From assembly GCA_039621445.1 (NCBI GenBank), contig CP154955.1, forward strand, positions 52,977,384-53,041,383: a stretch of 64,000 nt of DNA, given 5' to 3'. Every line of letters starts with the position of its first letter. Within the stretch, counting starts at the first letter, position 1. Source of the stretch: Euglena gracilis. Taxonomy: Eukaryota > Euglenida > Euglenophyceae > Euglenales. Under the pieces are notes generated by a model. It did no database searches. It saw only the letters and a list, made by a program, of their open reading frames with translations, and was not told the origin of the DNA. This document shows, one piece after another, positions 41,783 through 51,569 of this stretch. Position numbers and translations under genes: made by a program.

Positions 41783-41959
41783 CTGGAAGTGCAAAAATAT
41801 ACGGTGTGAAGTGCGAAAAATTCAGGCGTCAGGTGTAATACTTCACAAGATCGAAATGAAAACCCTGTCTTGCTTGCCAAGGGGGTCCAGACCAACCCCA
41901 GGGGGTACCCAGGACCCCCCCACGGCATGCCAACCCATAAGCCGATTTCTCTTATGGGA

Positions 41960-42070
41960 TTTCGCAAATTAGCGAGCGCGATTCAGCCATCCTTGCCTTG
42001 CACACCCGGGGGGCAGCCCCCCCCCCTGGGAGGAGGCCAAAGGCCGACTGCCATGCCCCCCCATATAACC
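41960..42070. repeat. Family M fragment
   Basis: CAGCCATCCTTGCCTTGCAC, a C run and GGAGGAGGCCAAAGGCCGAC match the core of family M at 44.0, 51.4 and 56.0 kb. Confidence 0.55.
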
Positions 42071-43324
42071 CCCCCTTTATTTGAGCACACCTATGGGCAA
42101 AAAGACCCCCCCAAATGCTCAAAAGGGGGTCGCTGAGCTCTTTTCCCTTTATGGGTAAGAGCGAAGCTTGCCCCTGGGGAAAAGGGGGGGTCGGACCACC
42201 CCCCCCCCCGGGGCACCGGCGGATTATCACCATGATCCCAGCCCGGTTCCTGGAATTTTTTTCAGTCGCAAGCGACCAGATTTCTAGTTTTCGATCATGC
42301 GCGAAGGGGCCCAAACTACCCGCCCCGCCCCCTCCTCTTCCGACACTGCCATTTCGCCGGGGACAAAAATTGGTCAAAAATTCAATTTTTTGAAAATATC
42401 TCGAGAAAACGTGCATTATTTCCAGAAGTGTCCCGCTGACGAAATGCACCTCCGGAGGCCCTCTATCACCCCCCGTTCGCCGTTTTTGGCCGCCGACATG
42501 CCCGGCCCGTGTTCCGGCGCGCTTCTGCGGCCCAAAACGGCCATTTTGGGGTATTTTTTTGGGCCGTTTTTCGTCAAAAATCGACTTTTCCAAAATATCT
42601 CAACAATGAAGCAAAATCAAAGCAAATGTCTGGAGAGCAAAAATGAAGCCCTTGGAATGCCCTATCCAACGATGGTTTACTTTTCCCCAACTCTTTGTGC
42701 AACCTGAGTTACGGGCATTTTTCGGCTAATTTTGGCCCACCCATGGGCCATTTTGGGCTGTTTTTGGTGTCAAAAATCGATTTCAAAATATCTCGGAAAT
42801 GAAGCAAAATCAAAGGAAATGTCCACAGACCTAAATTGCAGCCCTTGGAACGCCCTACCAACAGTATTTTGATTTCCCCGCAACTCCCCGCCTAGCCCAA
42901 AATATGGCCGATTTACAGCCCAAAACAGCGCGGCAGGCTTGCGACATTTAGCCGTTTTTGGCCATTTCGGGGTCAAAAAATTGAAAAAAATCGAAATTTT
43001 TTTACCCGAAACGATTTTTTTGCCTCCCGGACCTAGGAACTGTTTTAGAGCCGAAAATGAGGGCTTTTCGACCCCCGGCCCCCGTTTTTTTTGGGTTTTG
43101 GGTCAAAATGGGTCAAAAAAGTCCAAAAAATCAGAAAATCTGAAACCATCCTTTTGGGCCTCCGGGACCCGGAAAACCTGTTTTTGAGCCAAAACGAGCA
43201 CCAAAACGTACCAAAAACTGCTTTCCATAACTCCGCCTCTGCCCAACGTCCAACCCACGATTTCAGTTTTTACAGTGAAAAACCGCATAGGGTAAGGAGC
43301 TCAGCACTATTGGTCAAATAAGGG
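42071..43324. other. Composite repeat sequence without genes
   Basis: Repeated AAAATATCTC(G/A) and GAAGCAAAATCAAAG units at about 42395, 42590 and 42785. 42950-43215 is related to 55640-55925 (for example GCCGAAAATGAG and CCTCCCGGACC). Confidence 0.4.
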
Positions 43325-43560
43325 GGGGGGGGTGGAAATTCGGCTTTGGGAGAGGACAAAAAAAATTTTTTGGCTGGCGCATGAAAAAAATTTTCCCCGG
43401 ACCCAAATGCTCTATCAAAAAGGGGGTGGCGGACGCCGGTTCTGTGGTGAACCCAGAGTCCGGTGAAGCCGGGTTCATGACAGAACCGGCGTCCCCAACC
43501 TTTGGTCAAAGGACACTCTTAGGACGAATCTCCGAACACTGATCTGAAATGTCACGCTAC
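43325..43560. repeat. Family L palindromic repeat, copy 1
   Basis: GACGCCGGTTCTG and its inverse CAGAACCGGCGTC flank a short centre. The following GTCCCCAACCTTTGGTCAAA and GGACACTC match 51.74-51.79 kb. Confidence 0.65.
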
Positions 43561-43644
43561 TTTGCATTTCGCCAAATTCCGACGATCCCATCATGTCTGT
43601 GTCTCACACCAAATTCAGCCACGCTGCACAGTACCCTTGTCCTC

Positions 43645-44005
43645 AGTGTTACGGTTATTGTTAGGGTTAGGGATACGGTTAGGGTTAGAGTTCGGGCCAC
43701 GGATACGGTTTGAGTTTGGGTTGGGGATACGGTTAGGGTTAGGGTTGCAGTTGGGGTTAGGGTTAGGGATACGGATAGGGTTCGGGTTAGGGTTAGAGTT
43801 AGGGTTAGGGCTAGGGTTAGAGTTAGGGTTAGGGATACGGTTAGGGCTGGGGATTAGGGTTAGGGTTAGGGATACGGTTAGGGTTAGGGTCAGGGTTAGA
43901 GTTAGGGTTAGGGATACGGTTAGGCTTAGGGTCAGGGCTAGGGTTACAGTTAGGGATACGGTTAGGGCTGGGGATTAGGGTTAGGGTTAGGGATGCAGTT
44001 AGGTT
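43645..44005. repeat. Degenerate interstitial telomere-like array
   Basis: About 350 bp of (T/A)TAGGG hexamers interspersed at short intervals with GGGATACGGTTAGGG. The translation VRVRVRDTVRV is an artefact of the repeat. Confidence 0.85.
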
Positions 44006-44007
44006 AT

Positions 44008-44525
44008 TTTGGGCGGGGGGTGTAGGCCGACTAAGTTAGCACAAAGGGAGTTTGTTGGGGGGCGCGTTTTGGCCATCCTTGCCTTGCACACACAAGGGGA
44101 TTTTGTTAGGCTGCGCGTTTTGTCCACCCTTGCCTTGCACACACAAGGGGATATTGTTATTTTGGGCGGGGGGGGGTCCGGGGGGGCGGCAGCCCCCCCC
44201 CCCCCCGGAGGAGGCCGTAGGCCGACTAAGTTCATTAGGGTCTCTTTCTTTAAAACATAGGACGTTTTTTTGCCAGTTTCAAGCTCATTCTAATGTTTTT
44301 CCATGCATTTTGAGTCAAATTTTACTGAATACTGCTTCAAGTTTCCGGGGGGGGGGGGGCGTAAAAATCAAAAAAAAGGGGGCTGCGGATGATTGGAGGT
44401 CGGGCCAACCTGGTCGGCCCGACCTCCAATGGTCGATAGGCCATACATAGCCAATGGTCGGCCCGACCTAGGTCGGCCCGGCCATGGTCGGTACGACCTC
44501 CGGGATAGTCGTAGCCAATCATCCG
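44008..44525. repeat. Composite repeat M+N, copy 1
   Basis: Part M has GGCCATCCTTGCCTTGCAC, CACAAGGGGATATTGTTATT and GGAGGAGGCCGTAGGCCGAC, the first two also in partial tandem. A linker follows, then part N at 44390-44525 made of palindromes such as GGTCGGCCCGACC. Confidence 0.75.
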
Positions 44526-45320
44526 CACGGAGCCGCATTACATGCGCGCATGGCCCTGGGTCGGTTACCCCCCGGAAGGGATTTTGTTATTGGAGGGCGG
44601 GGGGGGGTGCGGGGGGGGGTGGGGCGGCAGCCCCCCCCCCGCTAGATGACCAAGGGCGCCGAAGGCGCCTTAGGACTGTTTTGTTTACGGTGCGCGTGGC
44701 ATTACATGCGCGCATGGCCCTGGGTCGGTTACCCCCCGGAAGGGATTTTGTTATTGGAGGGCGGGGGGGGGGGTGCGGGGGGGGTGCGGGGGGGGGGGCA
44801 GCGTCCCCCCCCCCCGCTAGACGACCAAGGGCGCCGAAGGCGCCTTAGGACTGTTTTGTTTACGGTGCGCGTCGCATTACATGCACGCATGGCCCTGGGT
44901 CGGTTACCCCCCTGAAGGGATTTTGTAACCATGCCCCCCCCCCCATATTGTACCCCCCCTGGGAGCCATTTTCTGGGGGGGAGGTACATTATGGGGGGGT
45001 ACAATATGGGGGGGGCCAAGGTCATGGTCCATGGTGGGGGGGTACCCCATGGGGGGCGTACATTATGGGAGAGTACAATATGGGGGGGGGCATGGTATTG
45101 GAGGCCCCCAGAGGAGATTTTGTTGTTGGAGGGCGGAGGGGGGGTGCGGGGGGGTGCGGGGGGGGGGGGGGGGCCGGCAGCCCCCCCCGAACCCCCCCGC
45201 CCTCCCCGCACCCCCCCCCCGCTAGACGACCAAAGGCTAGACGACCAAAGGCGCCTTAGGACTGTTTGTTCACTGCGCGTGGCATTGCATCCGCGCCTGG
45301 CCTTGGCAGCATACCCTCGC
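44526..45320. repeat. Family P: three tandem ~180-bp units
   Basis: Each unit holds ATGCGCGCATGGCCCTGGGT, GAAGGGATTTTGTTATTGGA, long C/G runs and AAGGGCGCCGAAGGCGCC. The third unit is interrupted by 44929-45095. Confidence 0.82.
44929..45095. mobile_element. C-tract element O inserted in a family P unit
   Basis: Inverted ends CCATGCCCCCCCCCCCATAT / TATGGGGGGGGGGCATGG. GTACAATATGGGG and GTACATTATGGG repeat inside. The unit sequence TTTTGTTATTGG is split around TA. Confidence 0.75.
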
Positions 45321-45685
45321 CCCCCCCCCCTAATTGGCCCCCCACCTAATTGGCTAATTGGGGGGTCCTTAAGGGAGGTCCATTAGCCAATTAGGGGGGG
45401 GGGTTAGCTCAATTGGCCAATGGACGTTCCCTTGGCCAACTTAGGCCAATTTCGGCAAGGGCTCAGAAAACCTCCAAAAACGTCTGTTTCGAAAATGTTA
45501 AAAATTGCCGGATAAGAAAAAGTCATGACCAATCCAAAAATGCACAAAAAATCGACCAATTTTGCACACGTCAAAAATTATGGGGTCGGGGTCCTCGAGC
45601 CCCCCCCCCCCTAATTGTCCCCCCCCCTAATTGGCTAATTGGGGGTCTGAAGGAGCCCGGCCATTAGCCAAATAGGGGGGGTGAG
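45321..45685. mobile_element. C-tract element Q, TTGGCTAATTGG repeats
   Basis: CCCCCCTAATTGG and CATTAGCCAATTAGGGGG occur at both ends (45325-45410 and 45600-45680), enclosing about 190 bp of non-repeat sequence. Confidence 0.6.
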
Positions 45686-45775
45686 GGTAGTTTTGCAGTA
45701 CAACTTGGGGGTTTTGCAATAAAATCCTATTGGGGGGGGGCTTAAGAATTTTCTGAAGGGGGGGGGGTGGTCGAA

Positions 45776-45855
45776 ATATTGGTGGTAGCGACCGGTCGCT
45801 AGCGACCACCAATGGTCGGTCGACCGTGACCAACGGTCGCTAGCGACCACCAAAA
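45776..45855. repeat. GCGACC palindrome cluster
   Basis: GGTCGCTAGCGACC occurs at 45793 and 45834, flanking GGTCGGTCGACCGTGACC. The words are self-complementary. Confidence 0.75.
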
Positions 45856-46651
45856 GTTCCACGGCCAATAATCCGCAATGAGCCGGCCGCATAGGTGTAG
45901 GAACAATTTTTTCCCGGGGGGGGCGAGCCAAAAAATTTTTCTTGGCAAAATGTATTTTTATCTGTCCTCCTGGCCCCGAAGGGGCCAAGAGCATGGGTTT
46001 TTTTAGTCTTTGGACCCCCTCCCCTGGGGGGGAGGGGTAGGGTTGGTGGGTCCCTTGGACCCCTCTCCCCTTCAGGGGGGGGTTGGGGCTGGCGGGTTTA
46101 CCTTTTTTTGGCGCCGAAGGCGCCAAAATTTTTGGAAAAGGTGCTATTTTTGGCACTTTTTAGCCATTTTCGGGCAAAAGTGGGTGGGTTTTCCGAGACC
46201 CCCTCCCTCCCCCCCCCCGGGGGGTTCCACCCCAGGGGGTGGGTGAGTGGGTGCCGACCCCTTCCCCCCCCCCGGTGTTAAAAAAACCCCTGGCCGAGAC
46301 GCTAACATCTCTTTGAAGTCCAAGGGGCTAGCAAAGGCCGTAATCTTTCACGTAAGTAATTTTCATGAAATTTCACGGCTTGTGTAAGTAATTTCGTGGA
46401 CCATGAAAAGTTCGAATTTCATTGACTGTGAATATTTGCTTCCTGCGGAAATGAGATGCTTCATTGCGGTGGCCGAGTGACTTTTTTTAGCCCTTTAAAA
46501 CATCGTTTAGAAGGAGTAAGGGCTAACAGCTTTTGCTTTCCTAGATGTAAGAAATTTTTGCGTTCGCAGTTAGGAAGCAGTCCTGCGGAGGCCGTCGTGT
46601 TCAAAAAAGGGGGTGTTTGGTACAACAATCTTCTTTCCCAAAGCCACCAGC
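45856..46651. other. C/G-tract repeat and unassigned sequence
   Basis: 45960-46280 has C/G runs and a GGCGCCGAAGGCGCC hairpin near 46113, so probably one MITE without clear ends. 46300-46650 shows nothing recognised. Confidence 0.4.
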
Positions 46652-46701
46652 TTAAAAACGTGTTCAGCCCGCCAAATGCCTGCCCTGAAATTCGTGGTCA
46701 T

Positions 46702-46865
46702 GAACACGTTTTCAATGAGGGCATTTGTGGCAATGACACGTTTTCAGTGAAGGCATCCGGGTTCAGGCACGTTTTCAATGAGGGCATTTGTGTCAATGAC
46801 ACGTTTTCAGTGAAGGCATCCGGGTTCAGGCACGTTTTCAGTGAGGGCATCTGTGGCAACCCTGA
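46702..46865. repeat. E1 left array, 63-bp tandem unit
   Basis: Two and a half units with GGCATCCGGGTTCAGGCACG alternating with GAGGGCATTTGTG. The plus-strand open frame here is repeat-derived. Confidence 0.85.
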
Positions 46866-47041
46866 GTAAAAAGCAAAAAACACTATCATGAAAAATCGGC
46901 GTGTGGTTGCGAGGCCGGGTGGTCCTCAACGAGTGAGGCGGGTCGGGGGCACTCTACAACACAACAGAAGGCTAGGTTGCCTTGGAGCACAACGAAACAG
47001 AGTGGCGGACATCACGGCACACGACACGCTTTACACAAAGA

Positions 47042-47222
47042 AACCGTGTTTGGGCCGATTTCGAGACTTTAAAAGTCTTAAATCTTCGCCCAAAACACGG
47101 TTTCAAACAAGAACAGTGTTTTGGGCCAAGGTTTTAGGGGGGCCCAGGGGCGACCGCGGCGCCTTCGGCGTCGCGGTCCCCGCCCCTGGGCTCCCCCTGA
47201 GTCTTGGCCCGAACACAGTTTC
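47042..47222. repeat. Palindromic family S, copy 2, with GGCGCC-type hairpin
   Basis: AAACCGTGTTTGGGC, GAAGATTTAAG-type and GCCCAAAACACGGTTT arms, then CCCAGGGGCGACCGCGGCGC facing its inverse around a TTC loop. Confidence 0.75.
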
Positions 47223-47284
47223 TTGACACAAAAGAGCCATACTTTGGCTCCTTTGCCAAATCTTGGCAATGAAAATGATATGCC

Positions 47285-47739
47285 AATCACAGACAACTTT
47301 GTTCACAGACAACTTTGTTTGTTTGGCGTCATAGACAACTTTGTTCAGCTCCACACAATTTGGATTTTTGGGAATGGCAACACCACAAAAACCACATTTC
47401 TCGTGTTTTATTGGCAGTCGGGACACAGCACGAGGCACAGGGGGTTGGTCAGGGGACCACACACTGTTCGATGACGCTTGCCTCATCGAACAACAGGCTG
47501 GGTTCCAGCTCCCATCCCGTCCAGGCAACAAAGAAAGCATCCAGCTCAGGATAACAGGCTTGCCGATGTTGACACAGTTTGGCGAACTCCAAACAGTTGG
47601 CAATAGCAGCAAGCTTTGCACCTACGGAGCCGGACTTTTTCTTTGTGTTGCCCTGTGCCAGCAAGGTGCCATGAAGGGGGTCCGTCCTAGGGGGAGGTGG
47701 CAAAAGACCATTCACAAAGTTTGCCGTGCGTTTGGCCAT
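47285..47739 (-). pseudogene. Internally deleted copy of the recombinase-PHD gene
   Basis: From the ATG at 47739 the protein (AKRTANFVNGLLPPPPR, PELDAFFVAWTGWELEPSLL, FDEASVIEQ) aligns with residues about 2-112 of the intact gene at 49118-50437. At about 47460 it jumps, with a frame change, to a segment aligning with residues about 380-410, including KCGFCGVAIPKNPNCVELN. The whole catalytic core (about residues 113-380) is missing and the zinc finger is incomplete. Confidence 0.75.
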
Positions 47740-47789
47740 ATTGGCAGGGCTGCAGAAAAAAAGAAAAAAAGAAAAAAAAGGGGGTGGTG

Positions 47790-47938
47790 ACACGTTTTCA
47801 GTGAGGGCATTTGTGGCAATGACACGTTTTCAGTGAAGGCATCCGGGTTCAGGCACGTTTTCAGTGAGGGCATTTGTGTCAATGACACGTTTTCAGTGAA
47901 GGCATCCGGGTTCAGGCACGTTTTCAGTGAGGGCGCCG
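47790..47938. repeat. E1 right array, 63-bp tandem unit
   Basis: Same unit and orientation as 46702-46865, about two and a third copies. Confidence 0.85.
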
Positions 47939-48042
47939 TTTTTTGGGTCCGAATTTCACAAATTGGCGTTTTTGACCCCTTGCGTGAATCATGACCACGA
48001 ATTTCAGGGCAGGCATTTGGCGGGCTCTGAAAACGTTTTTAA

Positions 48043-48160
48043 ACAAATTGTGGCTGAGGCCAGATTTCAGCCTGAAAACGTGTTCAGGGGCCCCCTTCGG
48101 GGGCCCCTGGCTGAACACGTTTTCAGGCTGAAATCTGGGCTCAGCCACAATTTGTGTATA
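48043..48160. repeat. Long near-perfect palindrome beside E1
   Basis: Arms of about 53 bp (ACAAATTGTGGCTGAG... and its inverse) meet at GGGGGCCCCC(TT)-CGGGGGCCCC around a three-base TTC loop. It contains AACGTGTTCAG, as in the E1 ends. Confidence 0.85.
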
Positions 48161-48374
48161 GAAATCCTAGCTTTTTCCCGGACCTCCCTGTTCACTTCTG
48201 AACTGAACTGGACATGTTGACTTCCTGGAGGAGGGTGGGTCCGGTGCCGAAGGCACCGAAATTTTTTTTGAAAAATGCCCTACCCAGCCTCCAATGCCAA
48301 AAAAATCAAACTTGAAAGCGAAATCATGGGCAGAATCCCAAAAAAACAATTAGTATCAAAGGACGAGCCTCAAG

Positions 48375-48760
48375 GGCTTTACCACCCCCCCCCCTTTATT
48401 GTCCCACCGACCTGCCCCCGGGAGGCCCGACCGGACAATAAGGGGGGGGGGACAATAAAGGGGTACCAAAGGAATTTCATTGGCCGGGCCAAAAAAACCC
48501 CCCGTCGGCCGGGGCCCAAGGACAATAAAGGGGGGGGACAATAAAGGGGGGGGGGGTATTTTGGCCGTCAAAGGCGGCCGAGACGGTAATGGATTTTGCA
48601 GTTTCATTTTCTAGAAATGTGATTTTAAGTTCCCCCCCCCCCCCCATATTGTCCCCCCCCCCATATTGTCCCTCGGCCCGGCCGACGAGGGGTTTTTTTG
48701 GCTCGGTCAATGAAATTTCCTTTGGTACCCCCATATTGTCCCCCCCCCCATATTATATCC
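48375..48760. mobile_element. C-tract element R, two inverted modules
   Basis: CCTTTATTGTCCC / GGGACAATAAAGG and CCATATTGTCCCCCC ends. GGTACCAAAGGAATTTCATT at about 48463 is reversed at about 48710, so the two modules face each other around 48560-48640. Confidence 0.65.
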
Positions 48761-48768
48761 GTGGACTG

Positions 48769-48928
48769 AGGCCCAAGACACACACTGTGTCTCGTGGACT
48801 GAGTCCACGAGACACAGTGTGTGTCCCAGTCCACGGGGACACACACTGTGTCTCGTGGACTGGCAGTCCACGAGACACAGTGTGTGTCCCCGTGGACTGG
48901 GACACACACTGTGTCTCGTGGACTGAAA
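48769..48928. repeat. E2 left palindrome array
   Basis: Five alternating copies of ACACACTGTGTCTCGTGGAC and its reverse complement, spaced by a few bases. Confidence 0.9.
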
Positions 48929-49117
48929 AATAAAAGGTGTTTGCCAGAAATGCGAGGTGTTCTACATCTAATGCAATGCATGGAAAGATGGTCACCGGAC
49001 AACCGTGAGCTGTAACAGCTGAGAGACAGTTGGCGCAAAATTGGAACAATGGTCGTCGGGACACGGAACGGCATGACAGACAACGAGGAGACGTAACGAG
49101 GAGCGCAGCGTTACGCC

Positions 49118-50437
49118 TTACTGACCAACACACGACTCACAAATCCAGGACCCATGCTTTGGGGGACGCACCAGGTTAGCACACTTCCAGTGGTACGACA
49201 GCCCACATGCATCACAGAGCACAGCATTTAGCTCACGACAGGGTGGGTTCAAAGGAACGGTGACCCCACAAAACCCACAATTGGGACGGACAGGACGAGG
49301 GCGTTTGTTTGCCCGGGAGGAGGAGACGGCAGCCGAAATATCGGGGTTGTTTGCCAGTCGAGTCATGGCGGCCCGGCGTGCAACATCCTTGAATGTTACA
49401 CGCCGGCCCACCTGCGCACCCACCCACTCGGCCACACCTCTGAAGGTCTCATCCGTTGTCTGAGGTTCAGACAACGTCCTTGCCAGGGGCTTGCACGAGC
49501 GGAAGAGCCAATTTCCACGGAGGCCGGGTGGCGAGGCGGAAACCAAGGCAACCTGCCTGTCGAATGCTCTGATGGGACACGTTGCAGGGTCCGACCCTTC
49601 AACAATCAATTGCTGAAGGAGGGCGACATCAGTGGTCTCCAACGTTGAAGAGTGATTCTTCATGGTCCCAACGCTGCATTGGAGCATTCGTTTTCCATCT
49701 TCGGTCCGCGTTTCCACAAAAGAGCCCACTTCCAACCGCCTCAAAACCTCACTTCGGTACCCCGTGCTGTACGCCAAAATGAGGATGTTTGCACGTTGGC
49801 TCTCAAAAGGCTTGCGCCAATCCACGGAAGCCAGCACGGTAGGAAGTTCCTCGTCCTGAAGAACTTCCACAGGTGGGTGGGCAGCCGTACCCACAGCTTT
49901 CCGGGAACTCTCTCGCGTCAGAGCCGACGTCATGAGGCGGTTCAGTTGCGGAAACTGTTTTTTGGAAGATGGAACCAGAGTGCCGTCCGGGTCAACAGAT
50001 GTGAACACCCGTGCGAGAGAGTTGAAATGACCTCGGACAGTAGAAGGCAGGTATGTCTCGAATTTGAATGTGGTGCCACACTGTGCCCGGCGTTGTTGCT
50101 CAGCTTGATTGATGAGGGTAGCCTCATCAAACAAATATCTGGGGTCAATGACCCAACCAGCCCATGCGGAAAAAAAGCCATCCAGGTCCTCATACTGAGC
50201 GTTCAGATGTTTACACATCTGCTGGAACTCCAACAGGCGTGTAACAGCTACACGCTCAGCCTTTGCGGTCCCTTTTGGCTTCTCCTCCAACACGTTGGCC
50301 AACAACGTACCGTGTATTGGGTCAACAGCAGGGCCCTTCTGCAAATCGACCAAATACTTTTCCAGTGTAGCAACAAATTCATCTGGTTTCGGGGGTCGGG
50401 GGAGCATGCGGTCCACACTGTTTGCGGTCTTCTTCAT
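49118..50437 (-). CDS. Crypton-like tyrosine-recombinase domain fused to PHD-type zinc finger
   Basis: A 439-residue uninterrupted protein. Residues ~60-190 look like a core-binding (SAM-like) domain; ~195-365 like a tyrosine-recombinase catalytic fold. Arg-I is R228 in AYSTGYRSEVLRRL and the beta-hairpin Lys is K260 in TMKNHSS. The HxxR box is seen as FKDVARRAAMTRLANN: Arg-II (R354) is kept but His is Asp (D351). No tyrosine follows where the nucleophile belongs (ISAAVSSSRANKRPRP). Residues ~387-437 form a Cys4-His-Cys3 pattern: CGFC, then CDAC, HWKC and CESC, i.e. a PHD finger, usually a histone-tail reader. Loss of catalytic residues also occurs in domesticated Crypton (DUF3504) proteins. 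It sits alone between palindrome arrays. It may act as a DNA- or chromatin-binding protein, or may depend on another recombinase. Confidence 0.8.
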   Translation of the reverse strand: MKKTANSVDRMLPRPPKPDEFVATLEKYLVDLQKGPAVDPIHGTLLANVLEEKPKGTAKAERVAVTRLLEFQQMCKHLNAQYEDLDGFFSAWAGWVIDPRYLFDEATLINQAEQQRRAQCGTTFKFETYLPSTVRGHFNSLARVFTSVDPDGTLVPSSKKQFPQLNRLMTSALTRESSRKAVGTAAHPPVEVLQDEELPTVLASVDWRKPFESQRANILILAYSTGYRSEVLRRLEVGSFVETRTEDGKRMLQCSVGTMKNHSSTLETTDVALLQQLIVEGSDPATCPIRAFDRQVALVSASPPGLRGNWLFRSCKPLARTLSEPQTTDETFRGVAEWVGAQVGRRVTFKDVARRAAMTRLANNPDISAAVSSSRANKRPRPVRPNCGFCGVTVPLNPPCRELNAVLCDACGLSYHWKCANLVRPPKHGSWICESCVGQ

Positions 50438-50593
50438 TTTTCGAAAGAAAAAACTGCAAGGACAGGTAGTGGAATGTGGTGAAACTTGTCCACGAGAAAC
50501 CTTTATGCTCTAAGCCAAAAGTTGCCGAAAGGCCAAGTTATTAGAGGGCACTTGTTGGTCGGACCAGTGGGAATTCTTGATTTTTTTCAGTTC

Positions 50594-50720
50594 ACGAGGA
50601 CACACACTGTGTCTCGTGGACTGCCAGTCCACGAGACACAGTGTGTGTCCCAGTCCACGGGGACACACACTGTGTCTCGTGGACTGGCAGTCCACGAGAC
50701 ACAGTGTGTGTCCTCGTGAA
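50594..50720. repeat. E2 right palindrome array
   Basis: Four copies of ACACACTGTGTCTCGTGGAC and its inverse, bounded by CAGTTCACGAGG and CCTCGTGAACTG, which are themselves inverted. Confidence 0.9.
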
Positions 50721-50823
50721 CTGAAAATTTGACAAAAAATTGCAAAAAAATACGGGGTAGACATTGCGTGGCTAAGTTCCACGAGACACAGTGTGTGTCT
50801 TGGGCCTCTTAGTCAACGGATAT

Positions 50824-50990
50824 AGACAAAAATCGTCCATTGTAACCCGGACACACCGTGTGTCGTGACATGGACGATTTTTGTGTAGTCCCGGCGGGCC
50901 TCCTGGGGAGAGGTCGGTGGGACAATATGGGGGGGGGGGGTGGTAATAAGGGTGGCTGCCAAAGGCAGCCGAGATGGTAACGCCCTTTGA
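50824..50990. repeat. Short palindromes and a family R piece
   Basis: AAAATCGTCCATGT-type arms around GACACACCGTGTGTC-like words at 50828-50886, then GGACAATATGGGGGG. Confidence 0.5.
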
Positions 50991-51094
50991 ACCATTGATC
51001 ATGTCATTGCAAAGGAAAATATCATGCCAAAATTTTTTTCTTTCCAAAATCCCGGGGGGGGCCCCCCCCCCGACCCCCACTTTCTACACCCCTG

Positions 51095-51555
51095 GCCGGC
51101 CGTACCGACCATGGTCGGACCGACCTAGACCATTGGCTATGGCCTATCGACCATTGGAGGTCGGGCCGACCTGGTCGGCCCGACCTCCAATCAACCGCAT
51201 TACCCCCCCTTTTTTGGAAATTTGAGCCCCACCCCCCTCAAAATTTGATGCGGCAAATTTGACTCAAAAAGGATGGAAACACATTGGAATCACCTTGAAA
51301 CTGTCAAAAAGCATCCCAAATGGGAAAAAAAAAGAAAAACTCGCCCCCCGGAACCCCCTTTGTACTAACTTAGTCTCCTCCGGTGGGGGGCTGCCGCCCC
51401 CCCCCCCGGACCCCCCCCCCAAGATAACAAAATCCCCTTGTGTGTGCAAGGCAAGGATGGCCAAAACGCGCCCCCCCCAACAAACTCCCTTTGTGCTAAC
51501 TTAGTCGGCCTACGGCCTCCTCCGGGGGGGGGGGCTGCCGCCCCCCCCCGGACCC
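51095..51555. repeat. Composite repeat M+N, copy 2 (inverted)
   Basis: Order reversed relative to 44008-44525: palindromes GACCATGGTCGG and GGTCGGGCCGACC, the linker CCTTGAAACTGTCAAAAAGC, then the family M core in reverse. Confidence 0.75.
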
Positions 51556-51569
51556 CTCCCGCTTTACTA

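Larger units (their letters stand above)
46652..48042. mobile_element. Recombinase-derived element E1 with ~50-bp inverted ends and repeat arrays
   Basis: Inverted ends at 46652-46701 and 47991-48042 (begin TTAAAAACGT; shared CCCGCCAAATGCCTGCCCTG) differ by one base and a 2-nt gap. Inside each end lies an array of a 63-bp unit containing ACACGTTTTCAGTGAAGGCA (46702-46865 and 47790-47938) in the same orientation. Between the arrays are palindromic family S (47042-47222) and a deleted recombinase gene. Confidence 0.78.
48755..50823. mobile_element. Recombinase element E2 with inverted ends and palindromic iterons
   Basis: Inverted ends at about 48755-48797 and 50778-50823 share GAGGCCCAAGACACACACTG and ATATCCGT(G/T)GACT. 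Inside are arrays of the palindromic word GACACACACTGTGTCTCGTG and its inverse (48769-48925 and 50594-50720). The only gene is the recombinase-PHD protein at 49118-50437. Confidence 0.78.

Noticed and set aside
43562-43978. 138-codon frame rich in Arg-Val and Gly-Leu
   Set aside because: Produced by the telomere-like repeat.
46456-46869. Plus-strand frame with repeated NDTFSVKASGF
   Set aside because: The repeats are the 63-bp E1 array; 63 is divisible by three, so the frame stays open by accident.
48769-50720. Repeat-spacer arrays flanking a gene, as in CRISPR
   Set aside because: Units are alternating palindromes with almost no spacers, spacers are not unique sequences, and no Cas-like gene is present; the DNA is eukaryotic.
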